Positions 35,369 through 47,000 of a stretch of DNA of 64,000 nt are shown here, in pieces; position 1 is the stretch's first letter; each line of letters begins with the position of its first letter. The notes under the pieces are model-generated. The model searched no databases. It was not told the DNA's origin and was given only the letters and a program-made list of their open reading frames with translations. The stretch comes from Phytopythium helicoides (taxonomy: Eukaryota; Oomycota; Peronosporomycetes; Pythiales; Pythiaceae), in NCBI GenBank assembly GCA_024867545.1, contig JANFNE010000030.1:682001-746000 (forward strand). Direction: 5' to 3'. Both the position numbers and the translations under genes were made by a program.

Positions 35369-36272
35369 ATGGCGCGCGAGTGGGTGGAGGAGCTGGAGAA
35401 GCACTACGAGAGCTCGCTGAAGCGGTTCCTGGCGGCGTTCCTGGAGCTGGAGCTGTCCATGCAGCTGGTGCTGTCCTTCTTCGAGACCAAGGACGAGGCC
35501 GAGCAGGACGAGCAGGAGCTGCAGACCACCTACACGCTGTCGTGGGAGCCGCTGCTCTTCAGCGTCGTCCTCGTCTACGGCCACCGCGTGGCGCCGCGAA
35601 TCATGCCCTCGCCCGAGAACGAGGACCAGAACATGCTGCGGCTCAAGATCCTCACGTGGATCTACTCGCTGATCTTCCTCATTTGGGACAAGGACATGAC
35701 GGTCAAGACCGGACCCTCGCTCGGTATCGCCATCATCTTCTGCGTCTGCGATCTCGCGCGCTTCCAGATGGAGGTGCACCGACTCATTGAAGACTACACG
35801 GACGACGAGGAGGCCCCCAGCGACGTCGAGTACGCCGTGCACATGCTCGGCATCGACCAGGCGAACAACCACCACCCCAACAACACCTCCAAGTCCATGG
35901 ACGCCAACCTGCGCACCAGCAACCTGGCCGACTCGACGACGACCTCGTGGAGCATGTCTGCCCAGCAGGCTGCAGCAGATCCGCAGGGAACAGCTAGGAG
36001 TCCTGTGAGACAAAACTTGACAGTCGTTCCCGACTCGGCAGAACAGTCTGCAGCAGACGCGCGACCGGGGCTGCAGCCGTACAAGCACAAAAGCACGAGA
36101 TACATGCTCAAGAAGTCATCGTCCTCGGTGAACGGGATGTCCCAGGCAGTGACGCCCGCAGCAGATAAGTCGCCGGCGCACATGGAAAGTGAGTTTGTTG
36201 CAGGTCGTGGACGAGCGCCCGAAGGCAGGAGCCAAGGAAGAGCCCAAGAAGTCGTTCGTGTTCGAGTTCTAG
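35369..36272 (+). CDS. Small membrane protein with charged tail, unknown function
   Basis: I do not recognise this protein. From ATG 35369 (MAREWVEELEKHYESSLKRF) it has an amphipathic N-terminal helix and hydrophobic segments at about residues 60-78 (LSWEPLLFSVVLVYGH), 92-108 (LTWIYSLIFLIW) and 118-132 (GIAIIFCVCDLA). A Ser/Thr/Gln-rich cytosolic tail follows. Near 36200 the frame must shift by one to reach a more natural end (VVDERPKAGAKEEPKKSFVF, stop at 36270-36272). Without the shift it runs to 36277 with Arg-rich nonsense. A GTGAGT...GCAG string there is only 15 bp, too short for a spliceosomal intron, so an indel is likelier. Expected length is about 300 residues. The gene converges with the ankyrin gene, 66 bp between ends. 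Confidence 0.65.
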
Positions 36273-36337
36273 CCTGAGCGCAAGCTGGGACTGTTATTTA
36301 GGCTAGGTGTAGTGAGTAAAATACAATGTCGCCGACC

Positions 36338-37976
36338 TTAGATGCATCGACGACACGGGAAAGTGAGTCTTTTGGGCTTATCGCGGGCTGGGAGGACGCT
36401 TTGCGATTCTTCGAATTGCTCCAGCCACACACAAACATGTTCAGCTCGTCCTCTTCTTGCAGCCTCCACTGCCTCTTGAAGCATCCCAGGGTGGTTGAAT
36501 TGAGACGGGTAGTGGGAAAGCAGCCACCGAACACTCGCAAGTTGACCAACATAAGCTGCTCGGATCAGTGCACGAACTGAGCAGCCCTCGGTTCGGTTCT
36601 CATACAGGAACGTCAGCAAAGGCATGTTGCCATTGCGAGCTGCGGCATCCATCGCATCGGTAGTGCACCCCTCTTGTCGGTGTTCATGCAGCCAACGCAC
36701 AACAGCGAGGTGACCATTCTCTGCTGCGTGGTCCATTGCTCTCGCCGTGCAGCCTTCGTTGCGGTTCTCGTGAAGGTACCTGATAATGTCGAGATAGCCG
36801 CCTTTGGCAGCCAGGTCCATCGCGTTCGTCGAGCACCCAGCGCCCGTGTTCTCGTGTAACCACCGGACGACATCTATGTGACCGTTGCACGCCGCCAAGT
36901 CCATGCCTTTGACGGTTCCGCCTTCGTTGCGATGAGTGTGTAACCACTGAACGACATCGAGATGACCGCGAGCTGCTGCGCCATCCATAGCTGCAGGCGT
37001 GCACCCTTCAATACTATGACTGTGCATCCATTTGAGAACTTCGAGCTGCCCGCACGAAGCTGCCTGGTCGACGATGCTCGCGCGCGACGACCCTAACAAA
37101 TGACGATGGTGGTCATAGAACCACTCTAGCATGGGGATGTGGCCATTCGTGGCGGCATCTCGGATGCCAACGGACGTGAAGCCCTCTGTTCGATTGTCGT
37201 GGAGCCACTGCACAATGTCTAGACGCCCGCTGCCTGCCTGCGCCATTCATGGCAGCGACTGTGCAGCCCTCGTTCCGGTTCTCGTGCAACCACATGACAA
37301 TATCCGAGGTGACCGTTCTTGGCTGCGAGGTCCATCGCTCGAACGGTGCATCCTTCGTCCCGATTGCAATGAAGCCACTGGACGACTGCCAAGTGCCCGT
37401 TTCCCGCCGCGCGGTTCATGGCGTGCGCGCTGCAGCCTTCCGTGCGGTTCTCGTGCAGCCACTTGACGACGTCCAGATGTCCGAACTCGGCGGCGCCCGT
37501 CATGGCGTCGAAGGTGCAGCCCCTCCTTCCTGTTGTCGTGCAGCCACTGTACAACCTCTAGGTGTCCATTAGTGGCCGCGCGGTCCATGGCGGCCGGTGG
37601 TGGAGCGCTCCTTGCGGTTCTGGCTCAGCCAGCGCAGCGCGTCGAGCTGCCCGTGCTCGGCGGCCGCGATGACCACGAAGGGCGAGATGGCGTCATCTGG
37701 GCGGTAGTCCTGCAGCCACTCCATGGCCGCCACGTGGCCGCGCTTGGCGGCCTTGCGCATGGCCGCGTCCAGGCTCACGGCGCCGTCGCGCTCGCCGGCC
37801 GCCGCCCTGGCCGCGATGCGCCGCAGCAGCCGCAGGCGGCCGCGCCCCGCCGCGCGCTCCAGCGACCAGCGCGGCGACGCGTCCAGCAGCTCGTCCACGC
37901 GCCGCAGCACGTGCGGCAGCGCCGCCAGCTCGGGCCGCGCGCCGCCCACGGCCGCCACGGCGGTCAGCAGCTCCAT
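36338..37976 (-). CDS. Ankyrin-repeat protein (WLHENR type)
   Basis: About 545 residues, nearly all of it ankyrin-like units of about 33 residues with the oomycete signature WLHENRNEGCT and AAxNGHLDVV. I count at least 13 units from about residue 70 onwards. The first 60 residues are an unrelated helical N-terminus starting MELLTAVAAVGGARPEL. Indels break the frame near 37600, 37525, 37305 and 37240; units continue in register on both sides. The C-terminus ends in a basic tail (ARDKPKRLTFPCRRCI). Such proteins are abundant in oomycetes and are presumed protein-interaction scaffolds. No signal peptide or effector motif is seen. Confidence 0.83.
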
Positions 37977-38283
37977 GCTCGACGCGGCGACTGCGAAGAT
38001 GCGGGGAAAGCGAGCGATACCTCCTACATTTGATATGATGCGCGTGAAGGGAGGCTGCGTTGGTGTATGTTTCTATGTAAACGACCTTTATATATAGATA
38101 CTTTCCAATAATGCATGCATAGGATCGATCGCAGCGCCGCCTCTATAAACATATACTGCGACCGTATTTACGAGACGTAGCCCCGCCGCCGGTGTGGCAT
38201 ACCAATGTTGGTGGAAGGCGACTCCCCCGCGGGCGGCTGAGAGTTTCTCGGGACGGACGGCGAGCGGGCGACGACTGGCGGAC

Positions 38284-41200
38284 ATGGCGGACCCCACGCC
38301 CGTACTGCGTGTGCCAGCAGGTGGACAGCGGTGCGTGGGCTGCGGCTTGAGGTCTCTTGATGATGAGGAGGAGGGGGGCGCTGACTGACGCGCGGACGCG
38401 GCGAGAGCAGCAGGCATCATGATCGAGTGCATCCGCGGGGCCGGCGGCTGCAACGGGTGGGTGCACCCGGGCTGCTGCGGACTCATCCTCACGCCGGAGG
38501 AGCTGGAGGCCATCGACTCGTACATCTGCCCGCTCTGCGAGCGCCCCGACGACGACTACAGCTCCATGAAGGCGCTCAACACGGCCGCGGCCGAACCGAC
38601 TCATCAAGAAGCAGCGCCGCAAGCAGATCGACAAGGCCGCCGCCGCGGACGACGCCAAGCGCAAGAAGCAGACCCAGGGATGGACATGCGCCATTTGCGG
38701 ACACGTCAACCCGGACCGAAAGGCGCGAGAGTGCGCCGACTGCAGGCAGGTACGGCCCAGCTCCAGAAAGCCCAGCGACAAGAAGGCGCCGCCCGGAGAC
38801 AAGAAGGGCGAGCGGAAGAAAAGCACCAGCAGCAGTGCTAGCAGCAAGGCCGAAAAAAAGTACAAGAAGCTCGAGAAAAAGAAGCCAGGCAGGAGCAGGA
38901 AGATCGACTCGGACGACGACAGCTCGGCCACCGAGGACGACACCGACGTCGGCCAGCGTGAGCCGTCCGCGACGGGTCACCTCGCGCGGCACAAAGCGCC
39001 CTCGGCATATCCCGGATGACGATAGTGACACGGACTCGGACGAGGCCGAATTTCAGATCGAGCTCAAGAAAAAGAAGAGCAAGCCTGAACCAGATGCCCT
39101 CGCTGCCGTCCCCTCCATGGTGATCGAGAAGATCATGGGTGTTCGTAAACGTGATGTGACAGAGCCAGCACCACCTCCTCCGCCGGACTCGGCATCGGCA
39201 AGCATCTTCGCGAACCGTCCAACTGTAACTACGCTCACCGAGTACCTGATCAAGTGGAAGGGCTTCTCGTACATGCACTGCTCGTGGGAGACAAAGGAAG
39301 TGCTGCTGGATCTGGACCCGCTGACGAACAAGCAGCGTATTAAGCGATTCCACGAAAAGGACCACCATCATCACCACCACAAGCACCATCATCACCGAAC
39401 CCTCGAAGAAGAGATGGAGGCTGCAGACGAGCTTGAGTATTTCAACCCAGAGTACCTCGAAATTCAGCGGATCATCGCTCACCGCAAAGATGAACCGATG
39501 ACGGCTGACCCTAATTTTCCCGACGCACCCGTTGACGATGGGCTGCGTTACTACATCAAGTGGCGAGTGCTGCCGTATTCGGAAGCCACGTGGGAGCGCG
39601 CGTGCGACTTGAAGGATGATGTGGCGATCGACAAGTACCAGAAGTCATTGATTGTCCCTCCAAAGGAACGATGGGCAGCCGCTTCCTCGACCTACTCTTC
39701 GCGATTACCGTAAGCTTGATGAGTCACCTCTGTTTGGCGAAGATGAGTCGCTTCAACTGCGCGCGTACCAGCTAGAAGGGCTGAACTGGCTGATGTGGAA
39801 CTGGTACAATGAGCGCCCAAGCATCCTGGCAGACGAAATGGGTCTCGGCAAGACGATCCAGACTCTTTCTTTCCTCGATCGGTTGCGGTTCAGTGATAAA
39901 ATCCTGTGCCGTGGTCCGTTTCTGGTGGTGGCACCGTTGTCACTGATCATGCAATGGCAAAACGAATGTGAGACGTGGACGACCATGAACTGCATTGTAT
40001 ACCACGGCAACAGCGATTCTCGCGAGATCATCCGCAACTTCGAGTTCTACTATCATGAATGAGAAGAACCAACCTGACAAAAGTAAGCCGTATCGCTTCA
40101 ACATTCTGGTGACGACGTATGAGATTGCGATCAAGGACATCAGTATTCTCTCTAAGATCCGGTGGCGTTGCTTGGTCGTCGATGAAGCTCATCGTCTGAA
40201 GAACCAGTCCTCGCGTTTGGTTGAGCAGCTCCGCTCACTTCAGCGCGACCATTGCGTGCTGTTGACGGGAACCCCGCTTCAGAACAAGACGGAAGAGCTC
40301 TGGGCTCTGCTGAACTTTTTGGATGCCAAGTCGTTTCCAAGCGTGACTGACTTCCTTGAGAAGTTTGGTGATCTTCATGAGGCTCAGCAGGTTGCGGACC
40401 TTCATAAAATGCTCAAGCCGTACTTGCTTCGCCGAGTAAAGGAAGACGTGGAAAAGGCGCTTCCGCCAAAAGAAGAAACTATCATTGAGGTGGAACTCAC
40501 ACCTGTTCAGAAGCAGTGGTATCGAGCCATCTACGAGCGCAACACGGCGATTCCTGAATCGCGGAGGAAACCCACACAACGTTCCAAATCTCATGAATGT
40601 CATGATGGAGCTTCGCAAGTGCTGCAATCACCCTTACCTGAACAATGGTGTGGAGGATATTTTGAACGAAGGACTTGTATCCGACGCTCAGAGGCACGAG
40701 ATGATGGTAAAGTGCTGCGGTAAAATGGTGCTCATTGACAAGTTGCTTCCACGTCTGAAGGAAGGAGGGCATAAAGTGCTCGTGTTTAGTCAAATGGTGC
40801 GAGTGCTCGACATCATCGAGGATTATCTTCGATACGTCGGACACCTCTACGAGCGTCTAGATGGCAACATCCGTGGCAACGATCGTCAGGCCGCGGTTGA
40901 CAGATTTGTGAAGCCCGAGTACAATCGCTTCGTGATGCTACTGTCGACAAAAGCTGGCGGTTTGGGTCTCAACTTGACTGCAGCCGACACGGTTATTATC
41001 TTCGATAGCGACTGGAATCCGCAAAACGACTTGCAGGCACAGGCTCGTGCGCACCGTATTGGTCAGACCCACTCTGTGAAGATCTATCGATTGATCACGC
41101 GCAAGACGTACGAGATGCACATGTTCCACAAAGCCTCTCTGAAGCTCGGGCTTGACAAAGGCAGTGTTGACACACATGCGTCGGGAAAACGAAGACTCGA

Positions 41201-43982
41201 AGAAGAAAATTTCAAAGGCACAGGAATCGAAAGAGATCGACGAGCTGCTCAAGCGTGGCGCGTACGACGTATTCCGTGATGATGACACTGAAAGCGAGCA
41301 ATTCTGCGCAGCAGATATTGATCAGATCCTTCAGCGGTCATCGCAGGTCGTGCAATACGAGCAACAGGCCAAATCGTCTTTCTCCAAAGCAAGTTTTGTG
41401 TCGGCCACAACCTCGGACGACGTGGATCTTGATGATCCTGATTTTTGGAAGAAAGCGGTGGGGCTCTCGGAGCCTGATCCGATCGAACTCGAAGGCAACC
41501 TCCCGATCCAGCGTAAGCGTACTCGCGTGAATCGCTTCGGTGCGAATCTTGGGTTCGACTCTGACGAGGATGAAGATGATACTCAATCGATTGATAAGGA
41601 TGGAGAAAAGAAAGAAACTGAAGACAAGAAGGAAACAGCCCGAGACTGGACGCAGAACGGCCGTGATCGACTCCAGCGCGCTCTTATGCATTATGGGTTT
41701 GGGCGGTGGGAGATTATCCGCAGCCAAAGCGGCGGTAGTCGCACGGTTGCTGAAGTCGAGAGGTTTGCTCGAGAATTTATCTACGTCTCAGGGCTGTCAT
41801 CGGTGGATGCTTTGACATCTGCATCCAAGGACGACTCTTCGTTTGTGAAGGCTGCTATTCGTGCGGCGGTGTACGCTCAGCGCGAAAACCTGATCAACGA
41901 AGAGGAGCTGCCAGCCGTTCTGAAGGACGAAGACTTTGTCGGAAAGTTCAAGCAGGGCGGTGGGCGTCGTGTGCTGATCCGTCTTGATATGCTTCACCGT
42001 CTACAGCGTATGATTGGTGCTGCTTGCGATATGTGTGACGCTGAATACGAGGCAAACTCTAGTGCTATGGTGCAAAAAGATGAAGAAAGCAGTGATATGG
42101 ACGGTGACAAGCCCAAGAAGAAGCTGCGGAAACCGCCTGCTCGGACCGCGGATGTAGATGAACGCGTCGCCTTTTATGGCGTCGACATGGTGTCCAGTCA
42201 CATTACAATCATTGATGTAGGAGAACGGCCGTCGTGGGCTCAGATCACGCCATGGTGGAACGTGGAGGCCGATCGGAGCCTCCTTCTGGGAGTGTTCTTG
42301 CATGGGTATGGACGCTGTGCCCAAATCATTAGCGACCCCCGGTTGTACTTTACCCAGGCTGAGATCAGGGCAAAGGCAGACGAAGAAGCTGCAGCTGCCC
42401 AGGCTGCGGAAGATGCAGTCACTGAGAGCACGGCTTCCACTCCAAGTGAAGTCCAGGTGGTGAAAGATCAAGGCAGTGATGATGTTAGCATGAGCGACGT
42501 GGAGTCAGAAGGAAGCAGCAGTGTTGTGACGGCCGACGAAGACGCGACGGATACGAACAGCCAGAAGAGCTTGTCTGTCAAGAAAGAAGATGGTGATACC
42601 GCGTCGGTGAGTGCTGATTCAACGAAGTTCAAGCAGCCAGAGGTGCAGCACATGAATCGGCTGCTGTTTTGGCTTCTGTCAGCTGACGACATTAAGAAGC
42701 AAAAGGAGGCTGAGGCTGCCAAGAAGGAGCGTATTGCGCTTGAGCAGCAGCGACAGGCGGCCCTCGAACGCCAACAGCGTGGCGCGGCACTACGTCGACT
42801 AGAGCTCAAGGCCATGCAGCTCGCGCAGCTGGACACATTACGGCAGCTTGCGGTCATTCATAATGCACAGCAAATGCCGGAAGAGGTTGTTGTGGCGAGC
42901 ACAGGAGCTCCGACACAAAAGGTCAAGCAGACGGACTGGACGAAGGAAGAGCGCCGCGCCTTCTCGTACATGATCGCTTTGCACGGTGCCCCGCGGATCC
43001 TGGCGAAGGAGTCGTTGGACGGCTCGCCGTTGCCGTTTGTGACCGAGCAACCGCGTGTATTCCTCTGGCAAACTGATAGTGTCTCGTGGACCAACATCGT
43101 GCGTTGGGGCAATCTGAACAAGACACCAGCTCTCGCACGAGCCTTCTTTTACGAGAAGTTCCTGCCAAAAGTGCCGCGAGGTGGCGGCTATCAAGGCAGA
43201 TCCTCTTGGCACGGACCAGCGCGCTGTGGCCCTTGGCGACCTGATTGGCATCGAGTACGTGGACGCAAACGAAGGGGTGCTGGCACACGGGCTGAAGGCG
43301 CGCAATATGGCTTGGATCTCTCTGCGACGCATGCAGCTTTTGCACGACATTCTTGATATTGTGTCGAACGAGGCATTGCTGTCAGTTCTGGTGGCGACGC
43401 TAAGATCTGGTGACCCTGGTCTTGTGGCAAATATGCCGGTCTGGTGGTGCCCATGGATTCACGATCTAGGGTTGTTCTACGGCATGGCTCGCTATGGCAT
43501 CTTTGGGTGGCGACAAACACTGCTGGACCGCGAGCTGCCGTTCCACCGCGCCGCTCGTGAGCACCACATCCGTTCAGTGTTCTTGGACGGCACACCTGAG
43601 ATGGAACCGCTGTACCGACACTTGTTCGACTCGACCGCGAGTATGAACGCTTGGCTTGCACGTGTGTCGGACGAGTTCCCATCACTGTCAGTTCTTGAGG
43701 CCTAAGGTCCAAGCACTCTGCGCCAAGGTGCTGGGCGAGCAGCGCATCGAAGAGCGATATATCGAGCCAGAGGGTCGCAGTGAGTTCAGTATGCCGGACC
43801 CCGGCAACTGCCTCGAGGAACTCGTGATGGCGGCTGTGCGAGAGCAAGACGCTGGCAGCTCGACGCGCTATTTATCCAGCAAATGCGAGAGTGTCGGCAA
43901 GGACGAAGAAGTAGCCAATGGCGACGCACTGGCGGCAACAAAAGCAGCAGTCGCAATGCAGATGCTCGTGTCGTCGAGCTAG
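38284..43982 (+). CDS. CHD-type chromatin remodelling ATPase with PHD and RanBP2-type fingers
   Basis: Exon 1 (38284-38330) splices to 38414, restoring a PHD finger ([20 protein letters not shown] ... WVHPGCCG ... CPLC). A RanBP2-type finger follows ([20 protein letters not shown] then DC, 38678-38745), then a Lys/Ser-rich acidic linker. Two chromodomains come next ([17 protein letters not shown] near 39240; [16 protein letters not shown] near 39550), separated by a His-rich tract. The SNF2 ATPase has DEMGLGKT (39834), DEAH (40181) and [15 protein letters not shown]; the helicase C domain has GGLGLNL and ARAHRIGQ. C-terminal SANT-like stretches are near 41650 and 42935. At least eight one-base frame breaks occur (38297, 38600, 38960, 39690, 40055, 40550, 41200, 43170, 43690). 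The protein is about 1,870 residues. Its role is ATP-driven nucleosome sliding or spacing at modified chromatin, by family. Confidence 0.88.
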
Positions 43983-44069
43983 ACGCTAGGCGCTAGGCAG
44001 ATCTTGACGAAGAGGGTAATGAGAGGCAATTGAACAGGACGATACTCTATTTGGATGCAATTGTTCCAC

Positions 44070-47000
44070 TCAATCGCGTTTGGCATGGGAGAAAGCGCCA
44101 GGCTTGGGGCGGATGGCGTTGGGGTTGCTCGCTGAGTTCTTTCGTGAGCGGCGGCGCTCCGCCTTGGCCAGCAGCAGTGCTCGTCGCACGCGCTTACGGA
44201 TGTAGTAATATGCCACAAGCGCGAGAAAACTTGCCACGGATAGCACTGCCACAACCGAGACTGTGTAGCGCCGGAATGTGCTGGGAACGTAGATCTGCAA
44301 GTGACACGACATGTGGTTTCCGTCGGCGTCCAAGAGTCCTTCAAAGCCGTCGGCGCAAAGTCCAGTGCCGTAGACGTAGCCGTCTGGTATACTGCGGTGG
44401 AACGGATCATGCCATGGTTTCTCACAATATTCGCCAGATTTTTCACACGCATCTGGATCATACTTCTTTCGGCACAGACATGTACACTTGTGCGGTAGTG
44501 TACAATTACCCTGCCCAATGCGTGCGCCCATTAACAAGTTCTTTTCCCCACCGACCACCATTTTCACCGCATGGGTCGTCCAGAAAGGCTTGCACCTTAC
44601 TTTCATCAACCGTGAAAAGTTGTGCACGCACTTCTGCAGTCATGGTCGAAGGTGGGAGCTGGCACACAGGCTCGGAGCAATCGAACCCCTGCCAGCCATC
44701 TGAACATTGACACTGGTCCGGAGCAACACAAACACCGCCATTTTTGCATCGATAGCACCCGTCGGCTGTGCTGTGGGAGCCCGAGACATTGCACAGTGGG
44801 TCGAAGATCCCTTGAATGCACACCGGAATTCCGCAGTCCTGTCCGGTGTAGCCTGTGAGTCCTGGAGGTGCTGTCGGAAAGCGACTATGCAATGTCGAGT
44901 TCACCAGCGGACATTTGCACGTGTCCTTGTCTTCGCAAACTCCACCATGTTGACATCCATGGGACACAGATCCGTCTGCACGGAGAAAACGGCATAGCGG
45001 GACATTGCAGTCGATGCCCGTCCAGCCATCGCCACAAGAACAAGTGTCAGGAGCCACACACGTGCCACGATGATAGCACATAAAAACTCCTTCGCCTGGA
45101 GTCATGACTCCCCAGTGGTGGTCGTACTCGTCCTGCTTGTAACTTTCGCGACCTGGCACCAGGGTCTTCGTCACGTTCACGTAGTTGACTCGAGTCGTGC
45201 GCTCACCGTAGTTGCCCTGCTCCCACGCATGTACTCCACAAAGGAAATCCTCAGATGTGCGATTCACATTGAGGGCGTCGTTGTAGGAGCGGAGGTTTTC
45301 GAGTTGCTGAGCTCGGGTGAAGTGTACTGGAGCTATGGGAATGCGGATTGCCGGTACCTGCACCCACTTTGGAAAGACTTGCCGTCGTTGGCCACGAGCA
45401 ACTGGTCGTACTGGGGGCATCGATACCCACTGCAGGCGAGTGCGTTGCTCTTACCGTGACCTCGCAAAGCCGTCACAAGAGTTGTCGATGAGTTCACGTT
45501 GAGCACGAAAGTCTCTGCTTGCACGCAGATCGGAGTGCCGCAGTCATAGCCTGTGTACCCTGTCAGCATGGCGTTATTGCTTGCTGATCCGTTATTCGAG
45601 CTTATCGGTAGGGGAAACACCGGTGTTCCGCGTGCATTGGTCCACGTTGACGCCCACTGCTTGCATTTGCAAGTGTCGGGGGCGATACACTCTCCACCAT
45701 TCCGGCAGTCTTGAGCACACATTGGAATGGAGCAATCAACACCGGTCCATCCTCGCTCACATGTGCAAGTGTCTGGCAGTGTACAATTGCCACCATGTAG
45801 ACATGTCTGTGAGCAGACTGGAGTCGAACAATCGTCCCCTGACCACCCAGTTGCACACTCACACGTGTCAGGTGCGACGCAAGTGCCGTTATTGAAACAT
45901 CCACGCAGCACATGGTCTGTGCAAGTGCCAAACAAAGAGGAATTCCAGAAGTTTTGGCGCTGTATTCGCTGCTGACCCCAGACCCATCGAGGGCGAAATG
46001 ACGCATCGGTGTCCACAACTGGGGCGATGCCACTCTCGCTTGTTGCAGTGTCACCATTGATACTGGTACCAGCAACTAAATCGAGAAACGATACGTCATT
46101 TTCCTTGCTCAGGCTGCACACTCGACGGAATTCCATCAGGCATTTACCCTTTTGCCACTGATTTCCAGCTACACGGGACCAGATACCACCTCTTCTCCAG
46201 CCCTCTTGCGTGTCATCTAGCGGTGGATCGGACAGTTCGTACAGTGGGGGCCAAAACATACTGATCCAGTACGTGTAATAAGCACCGTCAGCACTCAGCG
46301 TTTTATCCATGTAGCGAGAAAAGTAATTGGGGTGCTCAAAGTCAAAGAATAAAGCGTTCTCCCACTGCGTTTGGCTTCGAATGGAGCACGCGTATCCACC
46401 TTGCGATGGTAAGTATCGGACGTTACCCCTTGTGGTGGTCGAGACATCCACGTGATCATACGAAATACTCTCCACAGTTGCAGTGTAAGTCGGGTTCGAG
46501 GTTGGCTGTCGAGGATGTACTGCTGCTGGAGGATCGGCCGCAAAGAATTTCGACTGCGTGGGGACGTAGTATCCTTGTGTACACACGGGCGTTCGGCAAT
46601 CGAAGCCGACCCAACCGGGAGCACATGAACAGATATCGGGAGCGACGCAGCTACCTCCATTAGCACAAGCATAGACACCTTGCGTAATACTCCGCCGTTC
46701 AACAAGTGCCACTTGCCGGTCGCTTGTTAGCGAAAACGGTGGGAGGAAAAATTCGTCCGGGTTATCGACGCGATCATCGTGAGCTGAGGCGATGCCTCGC
46801 CATGGAGAGCGCTCAGTAACCTCGTTATCTTCAAACCGCGAGGCATTCCATCCAAAAGGAGTGAGCGGCGTGAAACGAAAATATCCACTTGAAAGATTGC
46901 GCTCATCCAAGTACGGGAACTGTGTGAGCGCATTCTCACCCACCTCGATCAATTCGCAGCTAGTGCTACCCGATAGGAAGTTGCTTGCGTTCGTATTACC

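Noticed and set aside
36189..36203. Possible 15-bp intron (GTGAGT...GCAG)
   Set aside because: Far below the minimum for spliceosomal introns. A one-base indel explains the frame change more simply.
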